A stretch of 64,000 nucleotides of DNA from contig JAODUO010000180.1 of assembly GCA_025642075.2 (NCBI GenBank), positions 506,501 to 570,500 of the forward strand, given 5' to 3'. A program made the position numbers and the translations under genes. Positions 32,656 through 45,199 of the stretch are shown one piece after another. Positions within the stretch are counted from its first letter, which is position 1; every line of letters begins with the position of its first letter. This DNA comes from Ridgeia piscesae (taxonomy: Eukaryota; Annelida; Polychaeta; Sabellida; Siboglinidae). The notes under the pieces were generated by a model. The model had not been told where the DNA came from, ran no database searches, and saw only the letters and a program-made list of their open reading frames with translations.

Positions 32656-35600
32656 GCACAGCACAGCAACCGCACGTCATCATCACATCATAGCAACAGC
32701 ACGTCATCATCACAGCACAGCAACAGCACGTCATCATCACAGCACAGCAACAGCATGTCATCATCACATCACAGCAACAGCACGTCATCATCACAGCACA
32801 GCAACAGCACGTCATCATCACAGCACAGCAACAGCATCCCCCCGGGTCATCATCACAGCACAGCAACAGCACGTCATCATAAACACACAGCAACAGCACG
32901 TCATCATCCAAAAGAAACAGCAACATCAGGGGTCATCATCACGAGAAACAGCAACAACGCACGTTCATCATCACAGCACAGCAACAGCACGTCATCATCA
33001 CAGCACAGCAACAGCACGTCATCATCACAGCACAGCAACAGCACGTCATCATCACAGCACAGCAACAGCACGTCATCATCACAGCACAGCAACAGCACGT
33101 CATCATCACAGCACAGCAACAGCACGTCATCATCACACACAGCAACAGCACGTCATCATCACAGCACAGCAACAGCAGTCATCATCACAGCACAGCAACA
33201 GCACGTCATCATCACAGCACAGCAACAGCACGTCATCATCACAGCACAGCAACAGCAGTCATCATCACAGCACAGCAACAGCATGTCATCATCACAGCAC
33301 AGCAACAGCACGTCATCATCACAGCACAGCAACAGCACGTCATCATCACAGCACAGCAACAGCATGTCATCATCACAGCACAGCAACAGCACGTCATCAT
33401 CACAGCACAGCAACAGCACGTCATCATCACACACAGCAACAGCACTTCATCATCACAGCACAGCAACAGCAGTCATCATCACAGCACAGCAACAGCAGTC
33501 ATCATCACAGCACAGCAACAGCAGTCATCATCACACACAGCAACAGCACTCATCATCACAGCACAGCAACAAAACGTCATCATCACAGCACAGCAACAGC
33601 ATGTCATCATAAACACACAGCAACAGCACGTCATCATCACAGCACAGCAACAACGTCATCATCACAGCACAGCAACAGCAGTCATCATCACACAAGCAAC
33701 AGCACGTCATCATCAACACACAGCAACAGCCGTCATCATCACAGCACAGCAACAGCCGTCACATCACACACAGCAACAGCATGTCATCATCAACACACAG
33801 CAACAGCACGTCATCATCAACACACAGCAACAGCACGTCATCATACAGCACAGCAACAGCACGTCATCATCAACACACAGCAACAGCACGTCATCATTAC
33901 AGCACAGCAACAGCACGTCATCATCACACACAGCAACAGCACGTCATCATCACAGCACAGCAACAGCACGTCATCATCAACACACAGCAACAGCACGTCA
34001 TCATAACAGCACAGCAACAGCACGTCATCATCACAGCACAGCAAAAAGCACGTCATCATCACAGCACAGCAACAGCATGTCATCATCAACACACAGCAAC
34101 AGCACGTCATCATCACAGCACAGCAACAGCACGTCATCATCACAGCACAGCAACAGCACGTCATCATCAACACACAGCAACAGCACGTCATCATCACAGC
34201 ACAGCAACAGCACGTCATCATCACAGCACAGCAACAGCACGTCATCATCAACACACAGCAACAGCACGTCATCATCACAGCACAGCAACAGCACGTCATC
34301 ATCACAGCACAGCAACAGCACGTCATCATCACAGCACAGCAACAGCACGTCATCATCACAGCACAGCAACAGCACGTCATCATCACAGCACAGCAACAGC
34401 ACGTCATCATCACAGCACAGCAACAGCACGTCATCATCACAGCACAGCAACAGCACGTCATCATCACAGCACAGCAACAGCACGTCATCATCACAGCACA
34501 GCAACAGCACGTCATCATCACAGCACAGCAACAGCACGTCATCATCACAGCACAGCAACAGCACGTCATCATCACAGCACAGCAACAGCAGTCATCATCA
34601 CAGCACAGCAACAGCACGTCATCATCACAGCACAGCAACAGCACGTCATCATCACAGCACAGCAACAGCATGTCATCATCACAGCACAGCAACAGCACGT
34701 CATCATCACAGCACAGCAACAGCACGTCATCATCACAGCACAGCAACAGCACGTCATCATCACAGCACAGCAACAGCACGTCATCATCACACACAGCAAC
34801 AGCACGTCATCATCACAGCACAGCAACAGCACGTCATCATCACAGCACAGCAACAGCACGTCATCATCACAGCACAGCAACAGCACGTCATCATCACAGC
34901 ACAGCAACAGCACGTCATCATCACAGCACAGCAACAGCACGTCATCATCACAGCACAGCAACAGCACGTCATCATCACAGCACAGCAACAGCACGTCATC
35001 ATCACAGCACAGCAACAGCACGTCATCATCACAGCACAGCAACAGCACGTCATCATCACAGCACAGCAACAGCACATCATCATCACAGCACAGCAACAGC
35101 AGTCATCATCACACACAGCAACAGCACGTCATCATCACAGCACAGCAACAGCACGTCATCATCACAGCACAGCAACAGCACGTCATCATCACAGCACAGC
35201 AACAGCACGTCATCATCACAGCACAGCAACAGCACGTCATCATCACAGCACAGCAACAGCACGTCATCATCACAGCACAGCAACAGCACTTTATCATCAC
35301 AGCACAGCAACAGCACGTCATCATCACAGCACAGCAACAGCACGTCATCATCACAGCACAGCAACAGCACGTCATCATCACAGCACAGCAACAGCACGTC
35401 ATCATCACAGCACAGCAACGCCGTCATCATCCGCACAGCAACAGCACGTCATCATCACAGCACAGCAACAGCACGTCATCATCACAGCACAGCAACAGCA
35501 CGTCATCATCACAGCACAGCAACAGCACGTCATCATCACAGCACAGCAACAGCACGTCATCATCACAGCACAGCAACAGCACGTCATCATCACAGCACAG

Positions 35601-38600
35601 CAACAGCACGTCATCATCACAGCACAGCAACAGCACGTCATCATCACAGCACAGCAACAGCATGTCATCATCACAGCACAGCAACAGCACGTCATCATCA
35701 CAGCACAGCAACAGCACGTCATCATCACACACAGCAACAGCACTTCATCATCACAGCACAGCAACAGCACGTCATCATCACAGCACAGCAACAGCATGTC
35801 ATCATAAACACACAGCAACAGCACTCATCATCACAGCACAGCAACAGCACGTCATCATAAACACACAGCAACAGCACGTCATCTTTACAGCACAGCAACA
35901 GCACGCATCATAAACACACAGCAACAGCACGTCATCTTTACAGCACAGCAACAGCAGTCATCATCACACACAGCAACAGCACGTCATCATAAACACACAG
36001 CAACAGCACGTCATCTTTAACACACAGCAACAGCACGTCATCTTTAACACACAGCAACAGCACGTCATCTTTACAGCACAGCAACAGCACGTCATCATAA
36101 ACACCCACAGCAACAAGCAAGGTCATCATCAACACACAGCAACAGCACGTCATCATACACACAGCAACAGCACGTCATCATCACAGCACAGCAACAGCAC
36201 GTCATCATCACAGCACAGCAACAGCAGTCATCATCAACACACAGCAACAGCACGTCATCATAAACACACAGCAACAGCACGTCATCATAAACACACAGCA
36301 ACAGCACGTCATCATCACAGCACAGCAACAGCACGTCATCATAAACACACAGCAACAGCACGTCATCATCACAGAAACAGCAACAGCACGTCATCATCAA
36401 ACACAGCAACAGCAGTCATCATCACAGCACAGCAACAGCATGTCATCATCACAGCACAGCAACAGCACGTCATCATCAACACACAGCAACAGAGTCATCA
36501 TCACAGCACAGCCAGCATGTCATCATCACAGCACAGCAACAGCACGTCATCATCACAGCACAGCAACAGCACGTCATCATCACAGCACAGCAACGCACGT
36601 CATCATCACAGCACAGCAACAGACGTCATCATCACAGCACAGCAACAAGTCATCATCACACACAGCAACAGCACGTCATCATCACAGCACAGCAACAGCA
36701 CGTATCATCACAGCACAGCAACAGCACGTCATCATCACAGCACAGCAACACACGTATCATCACAGCACAGCAACTACACGTCATCATCACAGCACAGCAA
36801 CAGCACGTCATCATCACAGCACAGCAACAGCACGTCATCATCACAGCACAGCAACACACGTCATCATCACAGCACAGCAACAGCATGTCATCATCACAGC
36901 ACAGCAACAGCATGTCATCATCAGCACAGCAACAGACGTCTCATCACAGCACAGCAACAGCACGTCATCATCACAGCACAGCAACAGCAGTATCATCACA
37001 GCACAGCAACAGCACGTTCATCATCACAGCACAGCAACACATGTCATCATCAGCACAGCAACAGCCTCATCATTCAGCACAGCAACACACATCATCATCA
37101 TAGCACAGCAACAGCGTTTCATCACAGCACAGCAGCACGTACATCACAGCTAGCAACAGCACGTAACATCACAACAGCAACAGCACGTCCATCATCACAG
37201 CACAGCAACAGCACGTCATCATCAGCATTCAGCAACAGCGATTATCATCACACACAGCAACAGCACTCATCATCACAGCACAGCAACAGCTGTTTCATAA
37301 CATCACAGACACACAGCACGTATCATCACAGCACACAACAGACTATCATCACAGCACACATTATTGTACTTTCATCACACAAGTCATGCAGTCATCATCA
37401 CAGCACAGCAACAGCACGTCATCATCACAGCACAGCAACAGCATGTCATCATCAAGCACAGTGAACAGCCGTCATCATCACAGCACAGCAACAGCCGTCA
37501 TCATGACAGCACAGCAACAGCATGTCATCATCACAGACAGCAACAGCAGTCATCAGGCACGGGGAGCAACAGGACGTCATCATACAGCACAGCAACAGCA
37601 GTCATCATCACAGCACAGCAACAGCATGTCATCATCACAGCACAGCAACAGCACGTCATCATCACAGCACAGCAACAGCACGTCATCATCACACACAGCA
37701 CTTCATCATCACAGCACAGCAACAGCACGTCATCATCACAGCACAGCAACAGCACGTCATCATCACATCACAGCAACAGCACGTCATCATCACAGCACAG
37801 CAACAGCACGTCATCATCACAGCACAGCAACAGCACGTCATCATCACAGCACAGCAACAGCATGTCATCATCACAGCACAGCAACAGCACGTCATCATCA
37901 CAGCACAGCAACAGCACGTCATCATCACAGCACAGCAACAGCACGTCATCATCACAGCACAGCAACAACACGTCATCATCACAGCACAGCAACAGCACGT
38001 CATCATCACAGCACAGCAACAGCACGTCATCATCAACACACAGCAACAGCACGTCATCATACAGCACAGCAACAGCACGTCATCATCACAGCACAGCAAC
38101 AGCACGTCATCATCACAGCACAGCAACAGCACGTCATCATCAACACACAGCAACAGCACGTCATCATCACAGCACAGCAACAGCACGTCATCATCACAGC
38201 ACAGCAACAGCACGTCATCATCACAGCACAGCAACAGCACGTCATCATCACAGCACAGCAACAGCAGTCATCATCACAGACATACAGCAACAGCAGTCAT
38301 CATCACAGCACAGCAACAGCACGTCATCATCACAGCACAGCAACGCACGTCATCATCACAGCACAGCAACACACGTCATCATCACAGCACAGCAACAGCA
38401 CGTCATCATCAAACACAGCAACAGCACGTCATCATCACAGCACAGCAACAGCACGTCATCATCACAGCACAGCAACAGCACGTCATCATCACAGCACAGC
38501 AACAGCACGTCATCATCACAGCACAGCAACAGCACGTCATCATCACAGCACAGCAACAGCACGTCATCATCACAGCACAGCAACAGCAGTCATCATCACA

Positions 38601-39251
38601 GCACAGCAACAGCACGTCATCATCACAGCACAGCAACAGCACGTCATCATCACAGCACAGCAACAGCACGTCATCATCACAGCACAGCAACAGCACGTCA
38701 TCATCACAGCACAGCAACAGCACGTCATCATCACAGCACAGCAACAGCACGTCATCATCACAGCACAGCAACAGCACGTCATCATCACAGCACAGCAACA
38801 GCACGTCATCATCACAGCACAGCAACAGCACGTCATCATCACAGCACAGCAACAGCACGTCATCATCACAGCACAGCAACAGCACGTCATCATCACAGCA
38901 CAGCAACAGCAGTCATCATCACAGCACAGCAACAACACGTCATCATCACAGCACAGCAACAGCACGTCATCATCACAGCACAGCAACAGCACGTCATCAT
39001 CACAGCACAGCAACAGCACGTCATCATCACAGCACAGCAACAGCATGTCATCATCACAGCACAGCAACAGCATGTCATCATCACAGCACAGCAACAGCAC
39101 GTCATCATCACAGCACAGCAACAGCACGTCATCATCACAGCACAGCAACAGCACGTCATCATCACAGCACAGCAACAGCATGTCATCATCACAGCACAGC
39201 AACAGCACGTCATCATCACAGCACAGCAACAGCACGTCATCATCACAGCAC
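32656..39251 (-). repeat. 27-bp minisatellite, about 240 copies, filling the intron before exon 13
   Basis: Unit on the + strand: CAGCAACAGCACGTCATCAT plus CACAGCA. Variants include a short ACACACAG form, AAACACACAG, a TCTTTACAG cluster at about 35880-36090, and a strongly diverged stretch at about 36600-37560. Each unit normally has one CpG (CACGTC), changed to CATGTC in a minority. No stop falls in the + frames and 27 is a multiple of three, so huge artificial open frames (Ser/His/Gln or Cys/Asp/Leu repeats) appear on both strands. The array occupies about 97% of a 6.8-kb intron and ends 2 nt from the exon 13 boundary. Confidence 0.98.
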
Positions 39252-39442
39252 TAGACTCTGCCTGCCAGTCATTACAAACTATCCACATCATTTGTGTGAC
39301 CGGGTGTCACTGTGTAAATATCCACTATCATATGTGATTGGGAGATCACCACTGAACTGTCTATCATCATAAACCCATAATGACTTAACTTTTAACAATG
39401 TTTTCTACGACAAGTACTGAAGGGGAGTGACTACCGTCTTAC

Positions 39443-39576
39443 CTGCCCGTGCGTACGAGAGTGTGGTCCCCATGTTCTTCCCCTCCATCGCCATCAACCA
39501 TGTCCTCCACCACCATCAGCCCATTGGGCACCCCGGGCGACTGCCCAGTCTTGGCTCCATGTGTCTTACGTGGCTC
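39443..39576 (-). CDS. SLC4A7/8/10-like: SLC4 exon 12
   Basis: Phase 0 in, phase 2 out. It encodes EPRKTHGAKTGQSPGVPNGL, an acidic stretch (VVEDMVDGDGGEEHGDH) and TLVRTGR. 'PGVPNG', the Gly/His-rich acidic insert and the closing 'RTGR' precede the first membrane helix in all Na+-coupled SLC4 proteins. Acceptor CTGTCCTCCAG lies within 12 nt of the adjoining array. Confidence 0.95.
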
Positions 39577-39586
39577 CTGGAGGACA

Positions 39587-40035
39587 GAGACACATCAGTG
39601 TCACCAGTGCTTCAGGACACATCAGTGTCACCAGTGCTTCAGACACATCAGTGTCACCACTGCTTCAGAGACACATCAGTGTCACCAGTGCTTCAGACAC
39701 ATCAGTGTCACCAGTGCTTCAGAGACACATCAGTGTCACCAGTGCTTCAGAGACACATCAGTGTCCCGTGTTAAACACCAGTGCTTCAGAGACACATCAG
39801 TGTCACCAGTGCTTCAGAGACACATCAGTGTCACCAGTGCTTCAGAGACACATCAGTGTCACCAGTGCTTCAGAGACACATCAGTGTTACCAGTGCTTCA
39901 GAAACACATCAGTGTCACCAGTGCGTAATGACTATCAGTGTCACCAGTGCATCATGACACATCAGTGTCACCAGTGCTTCAGGATACATCAGTGTCACCA
40001 GTGCTTCAGAGACACTAGTGTCACAAGTGCTTCAG
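39587..40035 (-). repeat. 28-bp minisatellite at the exon 12 acceptor, about 16 copies
   Basis: Unit on the + strand: ACACATCAGTGTCACCAGTG followed by CTTCAGAG; first units are 26-27 nt, later ones 28. On the minus strand it supplies 'cactgatgtgtctct', i.e. the branch and pyrimidine region of the exon 12 acceptor, in every copy. It is about 45% of the intron. Confidence 0.95.
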
Positions 40036-40076
40036 AACACAAATTCACATATAAACATATCACAACTTGTCAAATC

Positions 40077-40169
40077 CAGTGGAACCTCACTATTAAGGTC
40101 ACCTTAGGGCTGGACCTTAATTGAGAGGTGGCTGAATTACCAAGGGGACCAACAAGTGAGGTTCCACTG
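40077..40169. mobile_element. 93-bp MITE with pogo/Tigger-like terminal inverted repeats
   Basis: The ends are perfect 15-nt inverted repeats, CAGTGGAACCTCACT at 40077-40091 and its complement at 40155-40169. The CAGTGGAACCTC start is typical of pogo/Tigger-type elements. There is no coding capacity. A TA target duplication is not visible at the borders. Confidence 0.7.
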
Positions 40170-40569
40170 CACAGGTACATCACAATTGATCAAAATGAGT
40201 CCATCACAACCTACCATCAAATACAAGTACACTGGAATATCTCTAATATGTGTGCCTCATAATATGTGCCTGTTAAATACAAATTCTATGTGAAACATAA
40301 CATAACAAATATCAAATATAAGTACATTACCCAAACTCTGTTGCAGATAGGTGAAATTCTTGCAACAAGCATGGGGAATAAAAATCCTGACATTTCATAT
40401 GAGGTGACCATACTAAGTTTGCTATTTATAATACTTCAATGAGAATAAAGGTGTGGCAATAAGCGGGGTTATTAGTCTGTCACTCTACATTAGGCAGGTG
40501 TCACAATATAAGTTGTCCTGTAAGAGACATCAACACAACATTGATGACTGAATTGTTTGTGTTTTCTAC

Positions 40570-40716
40570 CTGTGATGGAATGCTCTTGGGAGGTTCGATT
40601 CGGATTGCGGGATCCCACTCGCCGGGTGGCAGCACTGTCACTTGGTCGAGGAACTCATCGATGGCTGAAAGCAAGTCCTCACGATTCTTGGCTTTGTAGG
40701 CGACGTCGTGGAAGAC
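40570..40716 (-). CDS. SLC4A7/8/10-like: SLC4 exon 11
   Basis: Phase 0 on both sides. It encodes [20 protein letters not shown] then [20 protein letters not shown] and EPPKSIPSQ. 'AYKAK.R.DLL.(G/A)[22 protein letters not shown]' is almost invariant at the end of the N-domain. Confidence 0.98.
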
Positions 40717-41094
40717 CTGAAGGGAAATTGGTACGTTCGTTGTAGGTATAAAATCACACCTCTCATCATTTAAAAAACAGAGTACTTTGTCTTAAAATAT
40801 CCTATTACATCAGGGTCTTTCTGCAAGATACATTCATATACACACAAACTGTATGCTTCTTCACGAATCCTTTACACATAATAATACAATATAAAATGTC
40901 TTCATGTGCATTACTTAAAATTGCACTGGAATTTATTTATAGATTCCATTTATACAGTAAACAAATCTTTACAAAATATGTAAAACATTACAATGACATT
41001 AAATATTAAGCTTAAAATGAAACAATACTATCGTATCTTGTGTCAACAGAACTCAAGGCATGTGACACAGTGTCTTCTGCCAGAAGTTACCCAC

Positions 41095-41343
41095 CTCATC
41101 CGACATGAGCGTGCCAATGGACCGGCCGATCTCGCGGTACCGGACAATGTCTCCCATGGGCCCAAGAAGGAGGAAGATGAAGCGGGTGGGCACAGGGACC
41201 TCTGTGAGGTCACCCAGCATCTGGGCACGCTGGAGCCGTACAAAGGCAATGATGGGGTAGGTGAGGAAGTTGACCTCACCAATGAGGATGTTCGCTGTCT
41301 CCGCACCGTGCGGGATCTTCTTGAAGAAGTGCTCGTTGTACAT
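41095..41343 (-). CDS. SLC4A7/8/10-like: SLC4 exon 10
   Basis: Phase 0 on both sides. It encodes [20 protein letters not shown] then [20 protein letters not shown] and [20 protein letters not shown], ending [10 protein letters not shown]. 'KKIP.GAE..N(V/I)L(V/I)GEV.FL..P.(I/V)AFVRL' and 'LTEVP(V/I)PTRF.F.LLGP' are core N-domain signatures. Confidence 0.98.
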
Positions 41344-41472
41344 CTGTAGCAGAGCAAGAAGTACTGTTTACATGCAAGTCCTCACATACACTTAAACACC
41401 TTTCATCTGAGCACCATCATAATTTATGTGAGAAGAATTCAGCCATGTTGCAATTAGTATGCAAAAATTATC

Positions 41473-41492
41473 CACACACACACACACACACA
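41473..41492. repeat. (CA)n microsatellite
   Basis: Ten CA dinucleotides in the intron between exons 9 and 10. Confidence 0.95.
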
Positions 41493-41882
41493 AATATCGA
41501 CCCCTGCCTATAACCATGTATTAAATCATATAACATAATGACATGAAGCAGCATGTAGTGAACAGACCTACTAATCACAGAAGACACACCGAATAACGAT
41601 ATTGACTTTTTGTACAGAACTGTGTAACATTCCATTGCACAAAAGTTTTTACATTCATATTGTTAAATTTAGGTCACACATTCTGAACTTTATGAGCTGG
41701 CATTTTTGAATTTTGCACACTCAAAGTTCCTTTCATGATAAAACCATCTGTAGAAATATAACTACACTATAAAAAGTGTAATAATTTTTTTAATAACAGT
41801 TCTATTGAGGTTTTTAATGAACCATCCTGTGGTGGGGTCCTACTACCCGGCACTCTTACAATGACAGCACGGACAGTCTTAC

Positions 41883-41989
41883 CCGAGCCGCCGAGTGTCC
41901 ATCCGTCACCTCCCCACTCTCTGCCTTCTTCAGGTCTGTCTGGGACAAGTTCTTGTGCACGCCACCAGAACTGTTGCTTGGCTTCATGT
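41883..41989 (-). CDS. SLC4A7/8/10-like: SLC4 exon 9
   Basis: Phase 1 in, phase 0 out. It encodes DMKPSNSSGGVHKNLSQTDL then KKAESGEVTDGHSAAR, a polar linker before the second half of the N-domain. Borders CTTGCAG and CGG|GTAAGA are good. The sequence is not conserved across phyla, as expected for this linker. Confidence 0.9.
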
Positions 41990-42452
41990 CTGCAAGTGAA
42001 AGGTCAAAGGTGACACCATGCTCACTCATACACCAACAGTCAACCAGGTGCCATTTGAGCTGGCATAGACGGCATGGCGTAAAGTAAGCTGAAGATATAT
42101 ACCAACCCCATGTGATGCCAGTCTGGAGGAATGTCTATGTCAAAATGTGATGCTAGTTGGTGATTCTTATAACTGATTAACTGGCCAAGTCACTATTGAT
42201 ATTAAAAGAATTCAATGAATAAAATGCTGAATGTTAAATATTATATTGACATTAAGCAAAATATATATCAGATTAATTATTAATAATAATTATTACATTT
42301 ACTTATTGAGTGTTTGACAATTAAGGAATTGTTGAAATTTGTACATCCGCACGGGGATTGTTAATACATGCTAATGATTATTAATCCATCATGCAGTACA
42401 TACATATAATTGAAAATATGATTTATGTCAGTCTTTGCTAAGAAAGTGTGTA

Positions 42453-42640
42453 CGAACTGGTTGACAGCCACTGTAGATGTCATACAAGTATAAACCATCT
42501 GTGACAACTGAAATAGCATTGGCTGGGGAACATACAACTATTGCATGAACTGGTTGACAGCCACTGTAGATGTCATACAAGTATAAACCATCTGTGACAA
42601 GTGAAGTAGCGGTGGCTGGGGAACTCACGACTATGAAGAT
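42453..42640. repeat. 93-bp tandem duplication
   Basis: Two adjacent copies beginning 'gaactggttgacagccactg' are nearly identical over about 75 nt and diverge slightly at the end (ctgaaatagcattggc versus gtgaagtagcggtggc). They lie in the intron between exons 8 and 9. Confidence 0.9.
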
Positions 42641-43429
42641 GCAACAGAGTGACACTACAATCTAACAGCACTTAGCAGCACACATATATAACTACACAAC
42701 ACTTGGTTGTCAGAGGGAACATCTTCATATGGAATAAGATAACAGAAGCTACAAAATAAACAGCCAATTACTGACACTGACATATGTTGTAGCCTTCACC
42801 ATTACGACTAGGCAGGTATCTCTACATCTCCCGTTGTGACAAGATACAAACAGGACATTAGCGAGTCCTCATCCTCTGTGTGCACATTAAGCTCAGTTTG
42901 GTCACAGTACTATTAGATTTGTAATTGTCTTTGTCACCATTATTATAGAGAATGTCACGTCTATTATATATGTAGATTTTACAATGTTCAACCACGTGTG
43001 TGTAGTTTTTTAGAAGATGTGTTCAGTTATTCTAACTTTGCTGATCAGTGCAATCACATTCTGTAGCGAGGGGAAGAAATCGCTGTATTTATATAAATTA
43101 ATACCTACACCATATATGGTCAAATGAAACCTACAAACACTGCATATGTAGCTGGAATAGCCTTACAGAGAAACAACAGCAATGTTGATAGAACAATAGT
43201 TATTGCTTGCAGCTGTCTATTGGTGCTTTAATATCACTGCATGTTCCACGTGTACATAAAACATGCACAGCACATAGAGAAGTGTGTTGTAACTACTCCA
43301 GTGTGTTGTGAATAAGATAAAGATCTGAGGTACTGCTGCTGCTGCCACACACCTGGAAGCTGAAGAACCCAGGCAGTGAGGACGGCAGGGCAGGGGGAGA
43401 CAGGCAGTGGTACCAGCAGGAAGCAGTGG

Positions 43430-44640
43430 CACTGCCAGGCGGCAGTGGCACCACTTTGGGGAAGTAGCAATGGCACCACTTTGGACAAGTAGTAGTGGCA
43501 CCACTTTGGACAAGTAGTAGTGGCATCACTTTGGACAAGCATCAGTGGCAGCACTTCAGCAAAGCAACAGTGGCACCACTTGGTAATGGTAGTAGTGGCA
43601 CCACTTTGGACAAGTAGTAGTGGTATCACTTCAGCTAAGCAATAGTGGCACCACTTGGTAAAGGTAGTAGTGGCACCACTTGGTAATGGTAGTAGTGGCA
43701 CCACTTTGGACAAGTAGTAGTGGTATCACTTCAGCTAAGCAATAGTGGCACCACTTGGTAAAGGTAGTAGTGGTACCACTTGGGACAAGTAGTAGTGGTA
43801 GCACTTCAGCAAAGCAACAGTGGCACCACTTGGTAAAGGTAGTAGTGGCACCACTTGGGACAAGCAGTTGTGGCACCTCTTCCTTAAGTACCAATGGCTC
43901 CACCTGGAAAGGGTAGTAGTCACCTGGAAAAGATGCATTGGCACCATATGGATAAGTAGAAGTGAAACCACTTATGGTAGGTAGCGGTGGCATCACTTAG
44001 AAGAAGCAGCAGTGGCACCACTTGGGTGATGTAGCAGTGGCACCACTTGGGTGACATAACAGTGGCACCACATAGGTGATGTAGCAGTGGCACCACATAG
44101 GTGATGTAGCAGTGGCACCACTTGGGTGATGTAGCAGTGGCACCACTTGGGTGATGTAGCAGTGGCACCACTTGGGTGATGTAGCAGTGGCAGCACTTGG
44201 AAGATGTAGCAGTGGCACCACTTGGGTGACGTAGCAGTGGCACCACTTGGGTGATGTAGCAGTGGCACCACTTGGATGATGAAACAGTGGCACCACTTGA
44301 ATGACATAGCGGTGGCACCGCTTGGGAGAAGCAGCAGTGGCACCACTTGGATGATGTAGTGGTGGCAACACATGGGTGATGTAGCAGTGGAACCACTTGG
44401 GGGAAGCAGCAGTGGCACCACTTGAATGACGTAGCAGTGGCACCACTTGAGTGATGTAGCAGTGGCACCACTTGAGTGATGTAGCAGTGGCACCACTTGT
44501 TGAAGCAGTAGTGGCACCATTTGAGTGATGTAGTAGTGACACCACTTGGGAAAAGCAGCCATGGCACCACTTGGGTAATGTAGCAGTGACACTACTTGGG
44601 AGAACCAGCAATGGCACCACAAGTGGCATCAGTGGCATCA
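43430..44640. repeat. 25-bp minisatellite after microexon 8, about 48 copies
   Basis: Unit on the + strand: AGTGGCACCACTTGGGTGAT plus GTAGC. The left third uses a TTTGGACAAGTAGT variant, the middle a TTGGTAAAGGTAGT variant, and the right the GGGTGATGTAGC form. 25 is not a multiple of three, so the open frames cycle through a 25-residue period. The array starts about 20 nt into the intron after the exon 8 donor. Confidence 0.97.
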
Positions 44641-44661
44641 CCTTGTATAACAGTTACTCAC

Positions 44662-44688
44662 CCCTCAAAGTCTTTTTCAAGCTGCCTC
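44662..44688 (-). CDS. SLC4A7/8/10-like: SLC4 microexon 8 (27 nt)
   Basis: Symmetric phase 1-1. It encodes GGSLKKTLR (first Gly from the split codon). Acceptor GATTTCAG, donor G|GTGAGTAA. KKT and the preceding Ser form basophilic phosphorylation-like sites. Support comes from the splice sites and exact phase fit between exons 7 and 9; there is no homology. Confidence 0.6.
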
Positions 44689-44811
44689 CTGAAATCATTC
44701 AACTGAAGTTGTTAGTATTTTTAGTATTTCAGATCATTTGAAAATGGTCCTTTACATTTACGTTTTCAGGTGTTAAAAGAAGTGTATAACCGTAACTCCA
44801 GACTGGCCGCA

Positions 44812-45195
44812 TCTATACTCCAACACTACACTCCAACACAGCAGTGTGATATCTACAATCTAAAACAGCAGAATGAAATCTAAACACCAACACATCAGCT
44901 TGTAACCTACACTCCAACACAGCAGCATGTAACCTACACTCCAACACAGCAGCATGTAACCTACACTCCAACACAGCAGCATGTAACCTACACTCCAACA
45001 CAGCAGTGTGTAACCTACACTCCAACACAGCATTGTGACATCTAAACTTGAACAAATCAGTGTGACATCTACATTCCAACACAGCAGTGTAAAACCTACA
45101 CTCCAACACAGTAGTGTGGTGTATACACTTGAACACGGCAGTGTGACATCTACATTCCAACACAGCAGTTTGAAACCTACACTCCAACACAACAA
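44812..45195. repeat. 27-bp minisatellite before microexon 8, about 14 copies
   Basis: Unit on the + strand: CCTACACTCCAACACAGCAG plus CATGTAA, with variants AGTGTGT, AGTGTGAC and TTTGAA. It ends about 120 nt upstream (minus strand) of the microexon 8 acceptor. Confidence 0.95.
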
Positions 45196-45199
45196 ATGT

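Noticed and set aside
32578..39372. Very long open frames (up to 710 codons) rich in Ser/His/Gln/Thr or Cys/Asp/Leu on both strands
   Set aside because: They arise because a 27-bp unit is a multiple of three and contains no stop. They lie in an intron between SLC4 exons 12 and 13 and exist in several frames at once.
43317..43362. Possible extra SLC4 cassette exon (minus strand, after CAGCTTCCAG, Ser-rich)
   Set aside because: No donor in a compatible phase was found before a stop, and the Ser run comes from a short CTG repeat.
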